31,466 bases of DNA from an uncultured Lachnospiraceae bacterium (GCA_910578115.1 CAJTPO010000053.1:1-31466), one strand, 5' to 3'. Shown: positions 15,320-23,837, counted from the first letter of the stretch. Made by a program: numbers and translations. The notes: generated by a model from the sequence alone, not told the origin.

Positions 15320-16786
15320 TCATGCATCGCTGTCCACACTGTTCTCGGACACCGTCTCCGTTCCCGCAGTTTCCTTACCCTCATAATACTGTACCAGTTC
15401 CGAGGCAAAATGCTCCGCCATAATCTGATAGCCTTCCTGATTTCCGTGCACGCCATCCGGGATATAATCTGCAACAACATTGGCGTCATGAGAATCCAGA
15501 ATATTGGAATTGTACAGATCGATCACCTTATAACCATATTCTTTGGCCAATATTTTGATCACATCCACAAATTTTTGCTGTGGCAGCAGATAATCCCTCT
15601 CTTTCATCAGATAATCCTGCAGTACGTTCGGCAGCGGCGTCGCGAAGAAAACCGCTGCATTCGGGTATGTTTCCTTAATTCCCTTCATCAGCTCATTTAA
15701 ATCCCCACAAAAAGTGCGGTACGCCCTTTCTTCCAGATTGCCAAACTCCTTTTCAGACGCACAGAACGCGTCGTTTGTTCCGCCCATCACGATGATGATA
15801 TCCGTATCCTCTGGAATCTCCTGATAGCGGTCCACATAGGCATCGGACCAATATCTGCCGATAGAAGAACCGCCAATTCCCAGATTATAGACTTCTTCGG
15901 CTCCCAACAGTTCTTTCAGACGAGCCGGATACGCATACTGCTGATACCCTTCCTCCCCTTCCAGATTCGCCGCCGCAGTAATACTGTCCCCCAGACAGGC
16001 GATCTTAACTCCGGAAAAATCCGTCTTATTCTCGGCAATCCTTTCCCTGTCCGCCTGATTGACCTCCAAAGTCTCTTCCAGTGAGGTGCGCAGCAGCCTG
16101 CGGGCATCCAGAGACATTTCTTCCTGTTTATAGATATATCTCCATTCATCAAATATACTGCTGTCCGTCATTGTGCCGTCATAATAATTGATCTCCTCAT
16201 TTCCGGAAACATTTCTTCCGATATTCGGAATCACATTTCCAAAAACATCTATATTCCCGGAAACCGTACCATTCCCCGATACTGTACCATATGCGGACTC
16301 AGGATCATTGTCAGATACCGTTCCGTTACCGTTCAAAATACCATTTGGGAACACCATACCATTTCCCGAAACGGTTCCATTCATGGATACCGTTCCGTTT
16401 CCCGTGACAGTTCCATTCATGGACACCGTTCCGTTGCCTGTGACGGTTCCGTTCATGGACACCGACCCGTTGCCCGAGACAGTGCTGTTTGAAGATACCG
16501 TTCCATTTTCCGACACCGTCAGCTCATCGCTTTGTATTCTGTTAATGAAACGCTCCAGTTCCTCCTTATCTTCCGCCCGTTCCAGAATCTCCGCCCGCAT
16601 CTGCGACACACGATTATAGGCCTCCATGTTCCGGGCCATCACCTGGGCCAGTTCCAGTTCCTCCTGTTCCCTGGCCAGCTGTCTGTTCGTATCATATATA
16701 TCATAAGCTTTTAAGCCCACAGCCGCCGTCAGGACTGCTGTCAGCATAAAGATAAATACCAATAAAATTTCATTTAACTTCTTCAT
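15320..16786 (-). CDS. Membrane-anchored SGNH/GDSL hydrolase with Asn-Gly-Thr-Val repeat region
   Basis: 488 aa. Residues about 7-27 are one hydrophobic segment (LLVFIFMLTAVLTAAVGLKA), probably an uncleaved anchor, followed by a coiled-coil-like Glu-rich stretch to about 80. Residues about 90-190 are a low-complexity repeat of NGTVSG/NGTVSM units. The catalytic domain has block I KIACLGDSITAAAN near 255 (nucleophile Ser), block II NLGIGGSSIGRYW, block III VMGGTNDAF, and block V DGVHGNQEGYQIM with the Asp-His pair. Likely an extracytoplasmic esterase acting on wall or exopolysaccharide acyl groups. It lies in the rlmB-sigH interval, an unusual position. Substrate unknown. Ribosome site weak. 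Confidence 0.9.
   Translation of the reverse strand: MKKLNEILLVFIFMLTAVLTAAVGLKAYDIYDTNRQLAREQEELELAQVMARNMEAYNRVSQMRAEILERAEDKEELERFINRIQSDELTVSENGTVSSNSTVSGNGSVSMNGTVTGNGTVSMNGTVTGNGTVSMNGTVSGNGMVFPNGILNGNGTVSDNDPESAYGTVSGNGTVSGNIDVFGNVIPNIGRNVSGNEEINYYDGTMTDSSIFDEWRYIYKQEEMSLDARRLLRTSLEETLEVNQADRERIAENKTDFSGVKIACLGDSITAAANLEGEEGYQQYAYPARLKELLGAEEVYNLGIGGSSIGRYWSDAYVDRYQEIPEDTDIIIVMGGTNDAFCASEKEFGNLEERAYRTFCGDLNELMKGIKETYPNAAVFFATPLPNVLQDYLMKERDYLLPQQKFVDVIKILAKEYGYKVIDLYNSNILDSHDANVVADYIPDGVHGNQEGYQIMAEHFASELVQYYEGKETAGTETVSENSVDSDA
16255..16515 (-). repeat. Tandem repeats inside the SGNH hydrolase gene
   Basis: Near-identical units of 18 and 36 nt (for example TTCATGGACACCGTTCCG repeated at about 16379, 16415 and 16451) encode alternating GNGTVS and MNGTVT hexapeptides. 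Repeat number may vary between strains. Confidence 0.9.
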
Positions 16787-16841
16787 TTATTTTCTTCATC
16801 ACTTTTCATTTTCAACACACCCTGTACGCAGATCCCCGTCT

Positions 16842-17609
16842 TTATCCCAGCCGCTGCCGCACGATCTCATAGGCCAGCACGCCGGCCGCCACCGAAGCGT
16901 TTAAGGAATCAATATCGCCCCGCATGGGAATGGACGCCGTGAAATCGCACTTCTCCTTCACCAGTCTTCCCACGCCGTCTCCCTCACTGCCGATCACCAG
17001 CCCCATAGGGCCTTTCAGATCCAGATCGTACATCCGTGTGCCCGCCATATCCGCGCACACAAACCACAGCCCCTCTTTCTTCAGCGTGTCGATCGTCTGT
17101 CCCAGATTCGTCACCCGGGCCACCGGCGTATAGTTCAGCGCTCCGGCGGACGCCTTCGCCACCGTCGCCGTCAGTCCCACCGCGCGGTTTTTGGGGATGA
17201 TCACCCCATGCGCCCCCGCCAGATTGGCTGTACGGATAATCGCTCCCAGATTATGCGGGTCTTCAATGCCGTCCAGCAAAAAAAGGAAAGGCGCCTCTCC
17301 CTTCTCCTTCGCCGCAGACAGAATATCCTCCACCTCCGCATAGGCGTAAGCCGACGCACAGGCGATCACGCCCTGATGCTTCCCCGTCTCGGAAAGCTGA
17401 TCCAGCCGCTCCTTCGCCACATACCGGATCAGGCTGCCATGTTTGGCCGCCTCCCGCTTGATGGTCAGGATCGGACCGTCCTTGCAGCCGTCCAGCACAT
17501 ACAGTTTGTCTATCGTCCTGCCGGAGCGGAAAGCCTCGATCACGGCGTTGCGCCCCTCTATCGTAAAACGCTCCGTCTCTTCTTTTTTCTGAAAATCTCT
17601 ATTGTTCAT
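16842..17609 (-). CDS. rlmB: 23S rRNA (guanosine-2'-O-)-methyltransferase RlmB (TrmH/SpoU family)
   Basis: 255 aa from ATG at 17609 (MNNRDFQKK). A longer frame runs back into mrnC and is rejected because the family starts near FTIEGRNAV. N-terminal substrate-binding domain IEGRNAVIEAFRSG with KHQGVIACASAYAY, then the SPOUT knot: LLDGIEDPHNLGAIIRTA near residue 105, GLTATVAKASAGAL, GLVIGSEGDGVGRLVKEKCD and IPMRGDIDSLNASVAAGVLAYE. It methylates a conserved guanosine of 23S rRNA (G2251 in E. coli). It follows mrnC by 26 nt, keeping the conserved cysE-cysS-mrnC-rlmB order. Confidence 0.95.
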   Translation of the reverse strand: MNNRDFQKKEETERFTIEGRNAVIEAFRSGRTIDKLYVLDGCKDGPILTIKREAAKHGSLIRYVAKERLDQLSETGKHQGVIACASAYAYAEVEDILSAAKEKGEAPFLFLLDGIEDPHNLGAIIRTANLAGAHGVIIPKNRAVGLTATVAKASAGALNYTPVARVTNLGQTIDTLKKEGLWFVCADMAGTRMYDLDLKGPMGLVIGSEGDGVGRLVKEKCDFTASIPMRGDIDSLNASVAAGVLAYEIVRQRLG

Positions 17610-17635
17610 GCTGTTATGATCGCCTCTCTCTCCCG

Positions 17636-18076
17636 TTAAATCTCCATCCCCGTCCGGGCAATGGCCTCCCGGATCAGATACAGCATCCTCTCCTGCCTGT
17701 CCTGCAGATACAGGTAACCGCACAACGCCTCCATCCCGGTAGCCTTGCGGTACTCGATGATGGAAGCATTCTTTGCCGCAGTGCAGGATTTGGCGTTGCG
17801 CCCTCTGTGATAGACTGCCGTCTCCTCCTGCGTCAATTCGCTCTCCAGCGCATCGATCATTCTCGCCTGCACTCTGGCATTCACATAAGACACCGTCTTC
17901 CTGTGCAGTTTGTTGGCGGAGCTGTTGCCCCGCTCCACCACGATCGTGCGGATCACCAGATCATAAATGGCATCCCCGATATAGGCCAGCGTCAACGGGG
18001 AATACGTTCTGATATCCTGCGGCTTACAGTCGAAGTCCCGCCTGATGGCCTCCTGGATCGTTATGCTCTCTTCCAT
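17636..18076 (-). CDS. mrnC: Mini-ribonuclease 3
   Basis: 146 aa, one RNase III catalytic domain without the dsRNA-binding domain, the usual size. LTLAYIGDAIYDLVIRTIVV near residue 28 carries the acidic catalytic signature; ANKLHRKTVSYVNARVQARM follows, then IIEYRKATGMEALCGYLYL with the second acidic set. It trims 23S rRNA ends in Bacillus. Start overlaps the cysS end by 16 nt, with GAGGGTG as ribosome site inside cysS. Confidence 0.95.
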   Translation of the reverse strand: MEESITIQEAIRRDFDCKPQDIRTYSPLTLAYIGDAIYDLVIRTIVVERGNSSANKLHRKTVSYVNARVQARMIDALESELTQEETAVYHRGRNAKSCTAAKNASIIEYRKATGMEALCGYLYLQDRQERMLYLIREAIARTGMEI

Positions 18077-19470
18077 TTCACACCCTCGCGCGTATCCTCC
18101 AGTATGATACCCTGTGCCGCCAGCGTATCCCGGATCTCATCCGCCCGTGCAAAATCTCTGGCCTTTCTCGCCGCCTGTCTCTCCTGAATCAGTTCTTCGA
18201 TCTGAGCGTCCAGAATCTCTTCCTTTTTATCGACGATCAGCCCGCAGATATCGGACAGCAGCACGATTTCCTCCTTTATCGCCTGTACAAAAGCCTTTCC
18301 GGTCTCTTCCGACACATGGGTGTTGGCAAATTTCACCAGATCAAAAATGGCTGAGATGGCGTCCGCCGTATTAAAATCATCGTCCATCGCTTCATCAAAC
18401 TGCGAGATGAATCCTTTGGCTTCCTCCGCCAGCTTCTGCTCCGCTTCCGTCATCTCCCCGTCTTTTGCATTTTTCAGCAGGAAGTTCAGGTTGGACACGC
18501 AGGTCACGATCCGCTCAAGACCGTTCTTCGCCGCCTCCATCAATTCCGCACTGAAATTCAGCGGACTCCTGTAATGGGCGGACAACATGAAAAACCGCAG
18601 CACCTGCAGATCATACTTCTCGCTGATGTCCCTGACCGTGAAGAAATTCCCCTCTGACTTGGACATCTTCTTATTATCAATGTTCAAAAAGCCGTTATGC
18701 ATCCAGTATTTCGCAAATTCCCTGTCGTTGGCCGCTTCCGACTGGGCGATCTCATTCTCATGATGCGGGAAGATCAGGTCTTCGCCGCCCGCGTGGATAT
18801 CAATCTCATCTCCCAGATACCTTTTGCTCATGACAGAGCACTCGATATGCCAGCCCGGACGCCCTTCGCACCAGGGAGACTCCCAGAAAGGCTCCCCCTC
18901 CTTCTTCGGCTTCCACAGCACGAAATCCAGCGGATCCTGCTTCTGCTCTTCGCCGGACACCAGCAGGGAACGGCCGCCGCTGCGCAGATCGTCCAGATTC
19001 TTGTGCGAGAGTTTACCGTACTGCCCAAAACTCCTGGTCTTAAAATACACCGTGCCGTCCTGCCCCACATAGGCATGATCCTTGTCGATCAGCGTCTGGA
19101 TCATCTCGATCATGCCCCCGATCTCCTCCGTCGCCTTTGGATGCGTGGTGGCCGGCTTCACGTTCAGGGCCTGCATGTCCTTTCTGCACTCCTCGATATA
19201 GCGCTCGGAGATCACGGAAGGATCCACCCCTTCCTCATTCGCCTTCCTGATGATCTTATCATCCACATCGGTAAAATTGGAAACATAGTTGACCGTATAT
19301 CCCTTATGTTCCATGTAACGTCTGGCCGTGTCAAAAACGATCATCGGCCGCGCATTCCCGATATGAATCAGGTTATACACCGTCGGCCCGCACACATACA
19401 TGCTGACCTTCCCCTCCACCAAGGGTACGAATTCCTCTTTCTGTCTGGATAATGTGTTGAAAATTTTCAT
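18061..19470 (-). CDS. cysS: Cysteine--tRNA ligase
   Basis: 469 aa, full length. Class I synthetase motifs: zinc ligand C27 in MYVCGPTVYN, HIGN (residues 36-39), YVSNFTDVDDKIIRKANEEG, WHIECSVMS and HHENEIAQSE (further zinc ligands) and KMSKSEGN near 268. A C-terminal helical anticodon-binding region ends ILEDTREGVKWKR. It charges tRNA-Cys with ATP and cysteine. AGGAGG lies 11 nt before the ATG. It is second in the T-box-controlled operon after cysE. Confidence 0.98.
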   Translation of the reverse strand: MKIFNTLSRQKEEFVPLVEGKVSMYVCGPTVYNLIHIGNARPMIVFDTARRYMEHKGYTVNYVSNFTDVDDKIIRKANEEGVDPSVISERYIEECRKDMQALNVKPATTHPKATEEIGGMIEMIQTLIDKDHAYVGQDGTVYFKTRSFGQYGKLSHKNLDDLRSGGRSLLVSGEEQKQDPLDFVLWKPKKEGEPFWESPWCEGRPGWHIECSVMSKRYLGDEIDIHAGGEDLIFPHHENEIAQSEAANDREFAKYWMHNGFLNIDNKKMSKSEGNFFTVRDISEKYDLQVLRFFMLSAHYRSPLNFSAELMEAAKNGLERIVTCVSNLNFLLKNAKDGEMTEAEQKLAEEAKGFISQFDEAMDDDFNTADAISAIFDLVKFANTHVSEETGKAFVQAIKEEIVLLSDICGLIVDKKEEILDAQIEELIQERQAARKARDFARADEIRDTLAAQGIILEDTREGVKWKRA

Positions 19471-19497
19471 TTGCTCTGTTACCTCCTGTCTGTTTCA

Positions 19498-19553
19498 GCG
19501 GTCTGCCTTTTCGTCATGCCGCGAAGACGTGCTCCAAATCCCCGGCAGACCGC
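19498..19553 (-). other. Large intercistronic stem-loop between cysE and cysS
   Basis: A perfect 10-bp pair GCGGTCTGCC (19498-19507) with GGCAGACCGC (19544-19553) encloses a smaller CGTC/GACG hairpin. No T run follows on the minus strand, so it is not a standard terminator; it may be a processing or stability element. Confidence 0.6.
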
Positions 19554-19584
19554 CGTCCTTTTCCTTCCCTGCCTGCTCCCCGGA

Positions 19585-20253
19585 TCATACCTCTTTCCGG
19601 AGTTCCCGAAGTTCCCGCTCCAGATCAAGCAGCCGGTTCGTCAGTTCCGTATTGGCCTGCTGCAGGTTCATGATATCTTCCCGCACCGGATCGGGCAGAT
19701 TGACCTGATCCAGCTCCTCCTGCGGAAAAGACTGGTTGTTGCGCTTCACCACCTGACCGGGCACCCCCACTACCGTGGAGCCTGGCGGCACTTCCTTTAA
19801 CACCACGCTGCCCGCCCCGATCTTGCTGTTGTCTCCGATCTTGAAAGAACCAAGCACCTTCGCTCCGGTACTGATCATCACGTTATTGCCGATGGTCGGA
19901 TGGCGCTTGCCCTGCTCCTTACCGGTTCCGCCCAGCGTTACACCCTGATAGAGCGTCACGTTATCGCCGATCACCGTCGTCTCCCCGATGATAACCCCGT
20001 TGCCGTGATCGATAAAAAACCCTTTGCCGATCTTGGCCCCCGGATGAATCTCAATCCCCGTCTTCCTGACGCCCTTCTGAGAAATCCACCGCGCCAGAAA
20101 ATAATGCCTGTGCAGATACATCCTGTGCGCCAGCCGGTAATACAGCATCACCTTAAAACTGGGATACAGGAAGACTTCCATATTAGAGTGGATCGCCGGA
20201 TCCCGCTCACGGATGATCCTGATCTCTTCCTTAATATTCTGTACTATTCCCAT
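19585..20253 (-). CDS. cysE: Serine O-acetyltransferase
   Basis: 222 aa, short EpsC/CysE form. N-terminal helices include RDPAIHSNMEVFLYPSFKVM, then a left-handed beta helix of hexapeptide repeats: IHPGAKIGKGFFIDHGNGVI near residue 90, GETTVIGDNVTLYQGVTLGG, KRHPTIGNNVMISTGAKVLG, FKIGDNSKIGAGSVVLKEV and STVVGVPGQVV. His in DHGNG is the catalytic type. It makes O-acetylserine from serine and acetyl-CoA for cysteine synthesis. The C-terminal tail after VPGQVV is a helical LxxL-rich coiled segment. First gene after the Cys T-box. Confidence 0.96.
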   Translation of the reverse strand: MGIVQNIKEEIRIIRERDPAIHSNMEVFLYPSFKVMLYYRLAHRMYLHRHYFLARWISQKGVRKTGIEIHPGAKIGKGFFIDHGNGVIIGETTVIGDNVTLYQGVTLGGTGKEQGKRHPTIGNNVMISTGAKVLGSFKIGDNSKIGAGSVVLKEVPPGSTVVGVPGQVVKRNNQSFPQEELDQVNLPDPVREDIMNLQQANTELTNRLLDLERELRELRKEV

Positions 20254-20329
20254 TTCAATTTCCCTCTAACCAAGTGCCGTAAAACAGCCCCTTGCCAGAC
20301 ACGCTCCCGGACAGGGCCGGCCATGCACT

Positions 20330-20567
20330 AAAAATCCGCGGCCTCCGTCACTTTCCCTTCCGGAAATAGAGACGAAATGATCCGCGGTTCCACTCTACTT
20401 GAAGAACACCAGAGGCATTCCTCCACTCATACCCTGTAACGGGGGCTGGCCGGGCAATAAGCCGGACTCCGGAGCGCACTTTCCCATCTTCCCTGCCGAA
20501 ACCGCTTGCAGCCGACGGCGGTTCCTCTCTGCGGCGCTTCCAATGGTACTCTTCTCCTTCCACGTCC
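20330..20567 (-). promoter_or_regulatory. T-box riboswitch, cysteine specific, controlling cysE-cysS
   Basis: Minus strand leader. Stem I is built by GGAC/GTCC and GGAG/CTCC pairs, an AGAGTA loop-E side and an opposite specifier loop with TGC at 20476-20478, then an inner CCAT/ATGG helix. The T-box TGGAACCGCGG is at 20382-20392. The competing terminator uses CCGCGG and CGTC with GACG and CCGCGG, followed by ATTTTT at about 20330. Uncharged tRNA-Cys would stabilise the antiterminator. TGC is a Cys codon and fits the genes controlled. Confidence 0.92.
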
Positions 20568-20615
20568 TCCTGTTATATACGTGCACTGTGCGTAACATCA
20601 TTTATTTCTGCTAAT

Positions 20616-20644
20616 AGGATATGCAAAAACAGCGGTTTTGTCAA
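20616..20644 (-). promoter_or_regulatory. Promoter of the T-box leader and cysE operon
   Basis: Minus strand TTGACA (20639-20644), 17-nt spacer, TATCCT (20616-20621), about 45 nt before stem I. Confidence 0.75.
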
Positions 20645-20677
20645 CCTGATTTTGCCAGATAAATGATTCATCTGCTC

Positions 20678-20707
20678 TTGACATTTTCTTCATTCAGATC
20701 CATGATA
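20678..20707 (+). promoter_or_regulatory. Possible promoter of the Rpn-like gene
   Basis: TTGACA at 20678-20683 on + with a weak ATGATA-like -10 at 18-nt spacing. It is only about 35 nt from the divergent cysE promoter -35. Confidence 0.4.
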
Positions 20708-20797
20708 TAACTACAGAGTCAGTTTGCAGACGCATTTCTCAATGATTCTGACCGGCATTCGCCGATTCTACTATCACATCAAGAAGGAGACATATCT

Positions 20798-21727
20798 ATG
20801 ACAGCAAACCAGTCAATTATTTCCAACCATTCTACCAACACTGCCCCCGACGAAGATCTGCTCTTCCGGAGACTGTCAAACGCACATGGCAGAGTTTCTT
20901 ACAACATGACCAACGATTACATGTTCCGCGCCGTCCTCCAATCCAACAACAAGGTCCTGCGCGGGCTGATCTGTTCCCTGCTTCACCTCAAAGAGACAGA
21001 AGTTCATTCCGTTGAGATCACAAATCCCATCATTCTGGGAGAAGCCATAAGCGACAAGGAAATCCGTCTGGACATCCATGTCAGGCTGAACAACAAAGCT
21101 GCAATCAATCTTGAGATGCAGGTCGTCAATCATCTGAACTGGCAAAACCGTTCACTCCTCTATCTGAGTCGTTCCTACGACAGTCTCAACCGCGGTCAGG
21201 ATTATCTGGACGTCCAGCCGGCTATACATATCGGTTTTCTGGATTATACACTCTTTCCAGACCATCCTGAGTTCTATGCCACATACAAAATGACAAATAT
21301 GAAAAATCATCAAATTTACAGTGACAATTTCGTACTAAATGTGGTAGACTTATCTTGTATCAATCTGGCAACAGACGAAGATAAAACATATCATATCGAT
21401 TCCTGGGCCAGATTATTCAAAGCCACTACCTGGGAGGAGGTCAAACAGATGGCAGCCACAAATGAATATCTTAAAGAAGCTTCCAAAAGCATTTTTCAGT
21501 TCAACACCGAAGAACAGATCCGCAAGATGTGCCTCGATCGTGAAGAATACTATCTGGATCTTAACCGGGACAAACAGACCGTCGCCGAACAGGATGCTGT
21601 CATTCGCGAGCTGAAAACCGCCGTTGCCCAACGGGACGACACCATCCGCACTTTGAAAGCCACCATCAACGTCCTGCAGGCCAATATCAATGAATTATAT
21701 ACCTTGGTTCCAAAAACGACTCCGTAA
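20798..21727 (+). CDS. Rpn family recombination-promoting nuclease/putative transposase (PD-(D/E)XK)
   Basis: 309 aa, strong AAGGAGA 7 nt before the ATG. Core: VSYNMTNDYMFRAVLQSNN near residue 33 and KVLRGLICSLL, then KEIRLDIHVRLNNKAAINLE with MQ, where D and the E-x-Q type pair stand for the PD-(D/E)XK residues, and LNWQNRSLLYLSRSYDSL. Residues about 250-305 form a heptad coiled coil (EQDAVIRELKTAVAQRDDTI). Known relatives of E. coli RpnA-D cut DNA and stimulate RecA-independent recombination; some are linked to defence. Lone + strand gene between two minus-strand blocks, without visible terminal repeats. Confidence 0.85.
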   Translation: MTANQSIISNHSTNTAPDEDLLFRRLSNAHGRVSYNMTNDYMFRAVLQSNNKVLRGLICSLLHLKETEVHSVEITNPIILGEAISDKEIRLDIHVRLNNKAAINLEMQVVNHLNWQNRSLLYLSRSYDSLNRGQDYLDVQPAIHIGFLDYTLFPDHPEFYATYKMTNMKNHQIYSDNFVLNVVDLSCINLATDEDKTYHIDSWARLFKATTWEEVKQMAATNEYLKEASKSIFQFNTEEQIRKMCLDREEYYLDLNRDKQTVAEQDAVIRELKTAVAQRDDTIRTLKATINVLQANINELYTLVPKTTP

Positions 21728-21784
21728 AAATGTGCTCCGGCCAGGCCGCTTTTACGTCCTGACCGGATGATGAATCCACAGTGC

Positions 21785-23698
21785 CTATTCCTCATAACGG
21801 ATCATATCCTCCGTATACTTCCTGTCCATATCATGCCGTATCTTCCGATTTGCAACACTGTCGAAGATGATCGAGAAATCGTAATCCTCCGGATACAATT
21901 CTGCGGCCGCCACATGGAGCTTAACACGCTTGTGATTGATCCAGATCTTTTTATCCGGCAGCTGTACTCTCAGAGCGCCCTTTTCATTGATCGGCGCACA
22001 TACGATACCGATCTTTTTGTCCGGATAGACCATCACGCTGTCACCCCGCTTATATTTCATGCTCAGGTCCGGACCGCCTTTTCCCTGACGGCTCTTCCTG
22101 ATCCGGGCCGTACCGCCTCTTCGTTCCCTGCTGTCTGCATGCTCCTCCGTCTGAAAATGACAGGTGCCGACCGCTTCCTCACCGTAGGCAGCCGCCACGG
22201 CCGTCCGCAGCATATCATGCGGCATCCCCAGTCTGTCCGCAATATAGAAGGCGCAGCTCTCCCCCGCTTCCCCGATCACCATCTGGTAAGTGGGACTCAG
22301 CGTTTCCCTGTCAAAAGTCATCCGGGCATTGATCATGCCTTTCGTCTTCTCCGCATACTCCTTCACTTCCGGATAGTGGGTGGTCACGAGAAAGATCGCC
22401 CCACTCTTTCTAAGCTCCTCTAAAATGGCAATGGCTATCCCCATGCCTTCCGCCGGATCCGTACCGGAGCCCAGCTCATCCATGATCACAAGGCTGTTCC
22501 GGTCTATCCCGCGCAGCACTTCCAGCACATTTTTGATATGCGCGGAAAAGGTGGAAAGATTCTCCGCAATGTCCTGTCCGTCCCCGATATCGCAAAGATA
22601 CGCATTGCTCATGCAGATATCCGCTGCTTCACAGGTGACATGCAGCCCGCACTGCGCCATCATGCAGTTTAACATGACCGTCTTGATAGCCACCGTTTTT
22701 CCGCCTGTGTTGGGGCCCGTGATGACGATCCCCTGCACGTCTCCCTCTCCCACCGCAAACTGCAGGGGCACATTGACCGCTCTGTCCATCAGCGGATGTC
22801 TGGCATTTTTCAGGACAATCCTGCGCTCCGTGTTGACCGCCGGCTCTGTGGCTCCCAGATCAATGCTCAGTTTTCCTTTGGAAAAGATGAAATCCAGCCT
22901 TTCCAGCATGGAAATATTCTCACCCATCACAGGCGACACGGATGCGACCATTGCCGTCAGCGTATATAAGATCCGGTATACTTCATTTTCCTCGCCAATC
23001 TTCAACTGCTGCAATTCCTCATAATATCGGGCAACGCCCGTCGGTTCGATAAAAAGCGTACTCCCCGTAGCCGACTTGTCGATCACGCTGCCTGACACCT
23101 TGAGTTTATATTCCTTTTTCACCGGAACACAGAGCCGCCCGTTGCGGAAAGTACAGTATTGATCCGCCATATAAGCCTTATCGGCGCGCATGATCTGCTC
23201 GGCTTTCTGCTTCATCTGCTCTTCACACCGCTCGATCTGTCCCCGCAGCTGCGCCAGTTCTTTGGAGGCGTAGTCGTCCACCGCACCATTTCTGATCTGC
23301 CTGCAAATTTCCTCCCGCACATCCCCCGCCTCATCCAGATTCTCCTCGTAAAAGGCAATCGGATTGTCGTACATCTTCCCCCGGCCCAGATAATCTTTCA
23401 GACGCCTGACCGCAACCAAAACACGCTCTACCCGCTCCAGCTGATACGGCGTAAGGCAGTCTCCCTTCTCTGCGGCCATCATAATCTCCTTAATCTCATC
23501 CACATTCTGCAGCGGCGGCGTTCCCAGCTTTTCGATCATCTCCCTGCTGTCTGTCGTGTCCCGCAGCTGCTTTTTCAACTCTCCCTCCGACAATATAAAA
23601 GTCGTCTCCGCGATCCGCTCTTTTGCCCTCTGCGTTACCGCAAGCTGTGACCATATTTCTTTTATTTTGTGAAATTCAATCTGTTTTTCTGTATCCAT
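21785..23698 (-). CDS. MutS2-like ATPase without Smr domain
   Basis: 637 aa from ATG at 23698 (MDTEKQIEFHKIKEIW), with AAAGGA 9 nt upstream; the longer frame adds a spurious hydrophobic leader. MutS core and lever: TPPLQNVDEIKEIMMAAEKG near residue 60, a long helical clamp near 150-190, and FRNGRLCVPVKKEYKLKVSG. ATPase: GPNTGGKTVAIKTVML (Walker A) near 345, DIGDGQDIAENLSTFSAHIK, LVIMDELGSGTDPAEGMGIA (Walker B). The C-terminal part (MKYKRGDSVMVYPDKKIGIV) replaces the Smr endonuclease domain of typical 780-aa MutS2. A role in recombination control or stalled-ribosome splitting is uncertain without Smr. Confidence 0.9.
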   Translation of the reverse strand: MDTEKQIEFHKIKEIWSQLAVTQRAKERIAETTFILSEGELKKQLRDTTDSREMIEKLGTPPLQNVDEIKEIMMAAEKGDCLTPYQLERVERVLVAVRRLKDYLGRGKMYDNPIAFYEENLDEAGDVREEICRQIRNGAVDDYASKELAQLRGQIERCEEQMKQKAEQIMRADKAYMADQYCTFRNGRLCVPVKKEYKLKVSGSVIDKSATGSTLFIEPTGVARYYEELQQLKIGEENEVYRILYTLTAMVASVSPVMGENISMLERLDFIFSKGKLSIDLGATEPAVNTERRIVLKNARHPLMDRAVNVPLQFAVGEGDVQGIVITGPNTGGKTVAIKTVMLNCMMAQCGLHVTCEAADICMSNAYLCDIGDGQDIAENLSTFSAHIKNVLEVLRGIDRNSLVIMDELGSGTDPAEGMGIAIAILEELRKSGAIFLVTTHYPEVKEYAEKTKGMINARMTFDRETLSPTYQMVIGEAGESCAFYIADRLGMPHDMLRTAVAAAYGEEAVGTCHFQTEEHADSRERRGGTARIRKSRQGKGGPDLSMKYKRGDSVMVYPDKKIGIVCAPINEKGALRVQLPDKKIWINHKRVKLHVAAAELYPEDYDFSIIFDSVANRKIRHDMDRKYTEDMIRYEE

Positions 23699-23784
23699 TG
23701 TGTTTTTTCCTTTCTCAAAAATATATACCCTCAGGGTAGTCTGCCGCCTTACAGAAAGCATATGTATTACCGCTCCCACGAAAC

Positions 23785-23828
23785 AAAAAAAGGCCATGGC
23801 TGCCAAAAATATCAACTGCCATGGTCTC
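23785..23828 (-). terminator. Second of two tandem terminators of the short transcription unit
   Basis: Minus strand CCATGGC/GCCATGG stem with a 17-nt loop containing an inner arm, then seven T. It lies upstream of the MutS2-like gene. Confidence 0.75.
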
Positions 23829-23837
23829 CCGTGAGAC

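Noticed and set aside
16255..16515. CRISPR-like array because of regular repeats
   Set aside because: The repeats are in-frame, without unique spacers, and encode hexapeptides of the SGNH hydrolase.
17610..17723. N-terminal extension of RlmB inside mrnC
   Set aside because: The extra residues are a frame shadow of mrnC; RlmB homology begins at IEGRNAV.
18697..19452. 251-codon + strand frame opposite cysS
   Set aside because: Antisense shadow of a full-length synthetase with all motifs intact.
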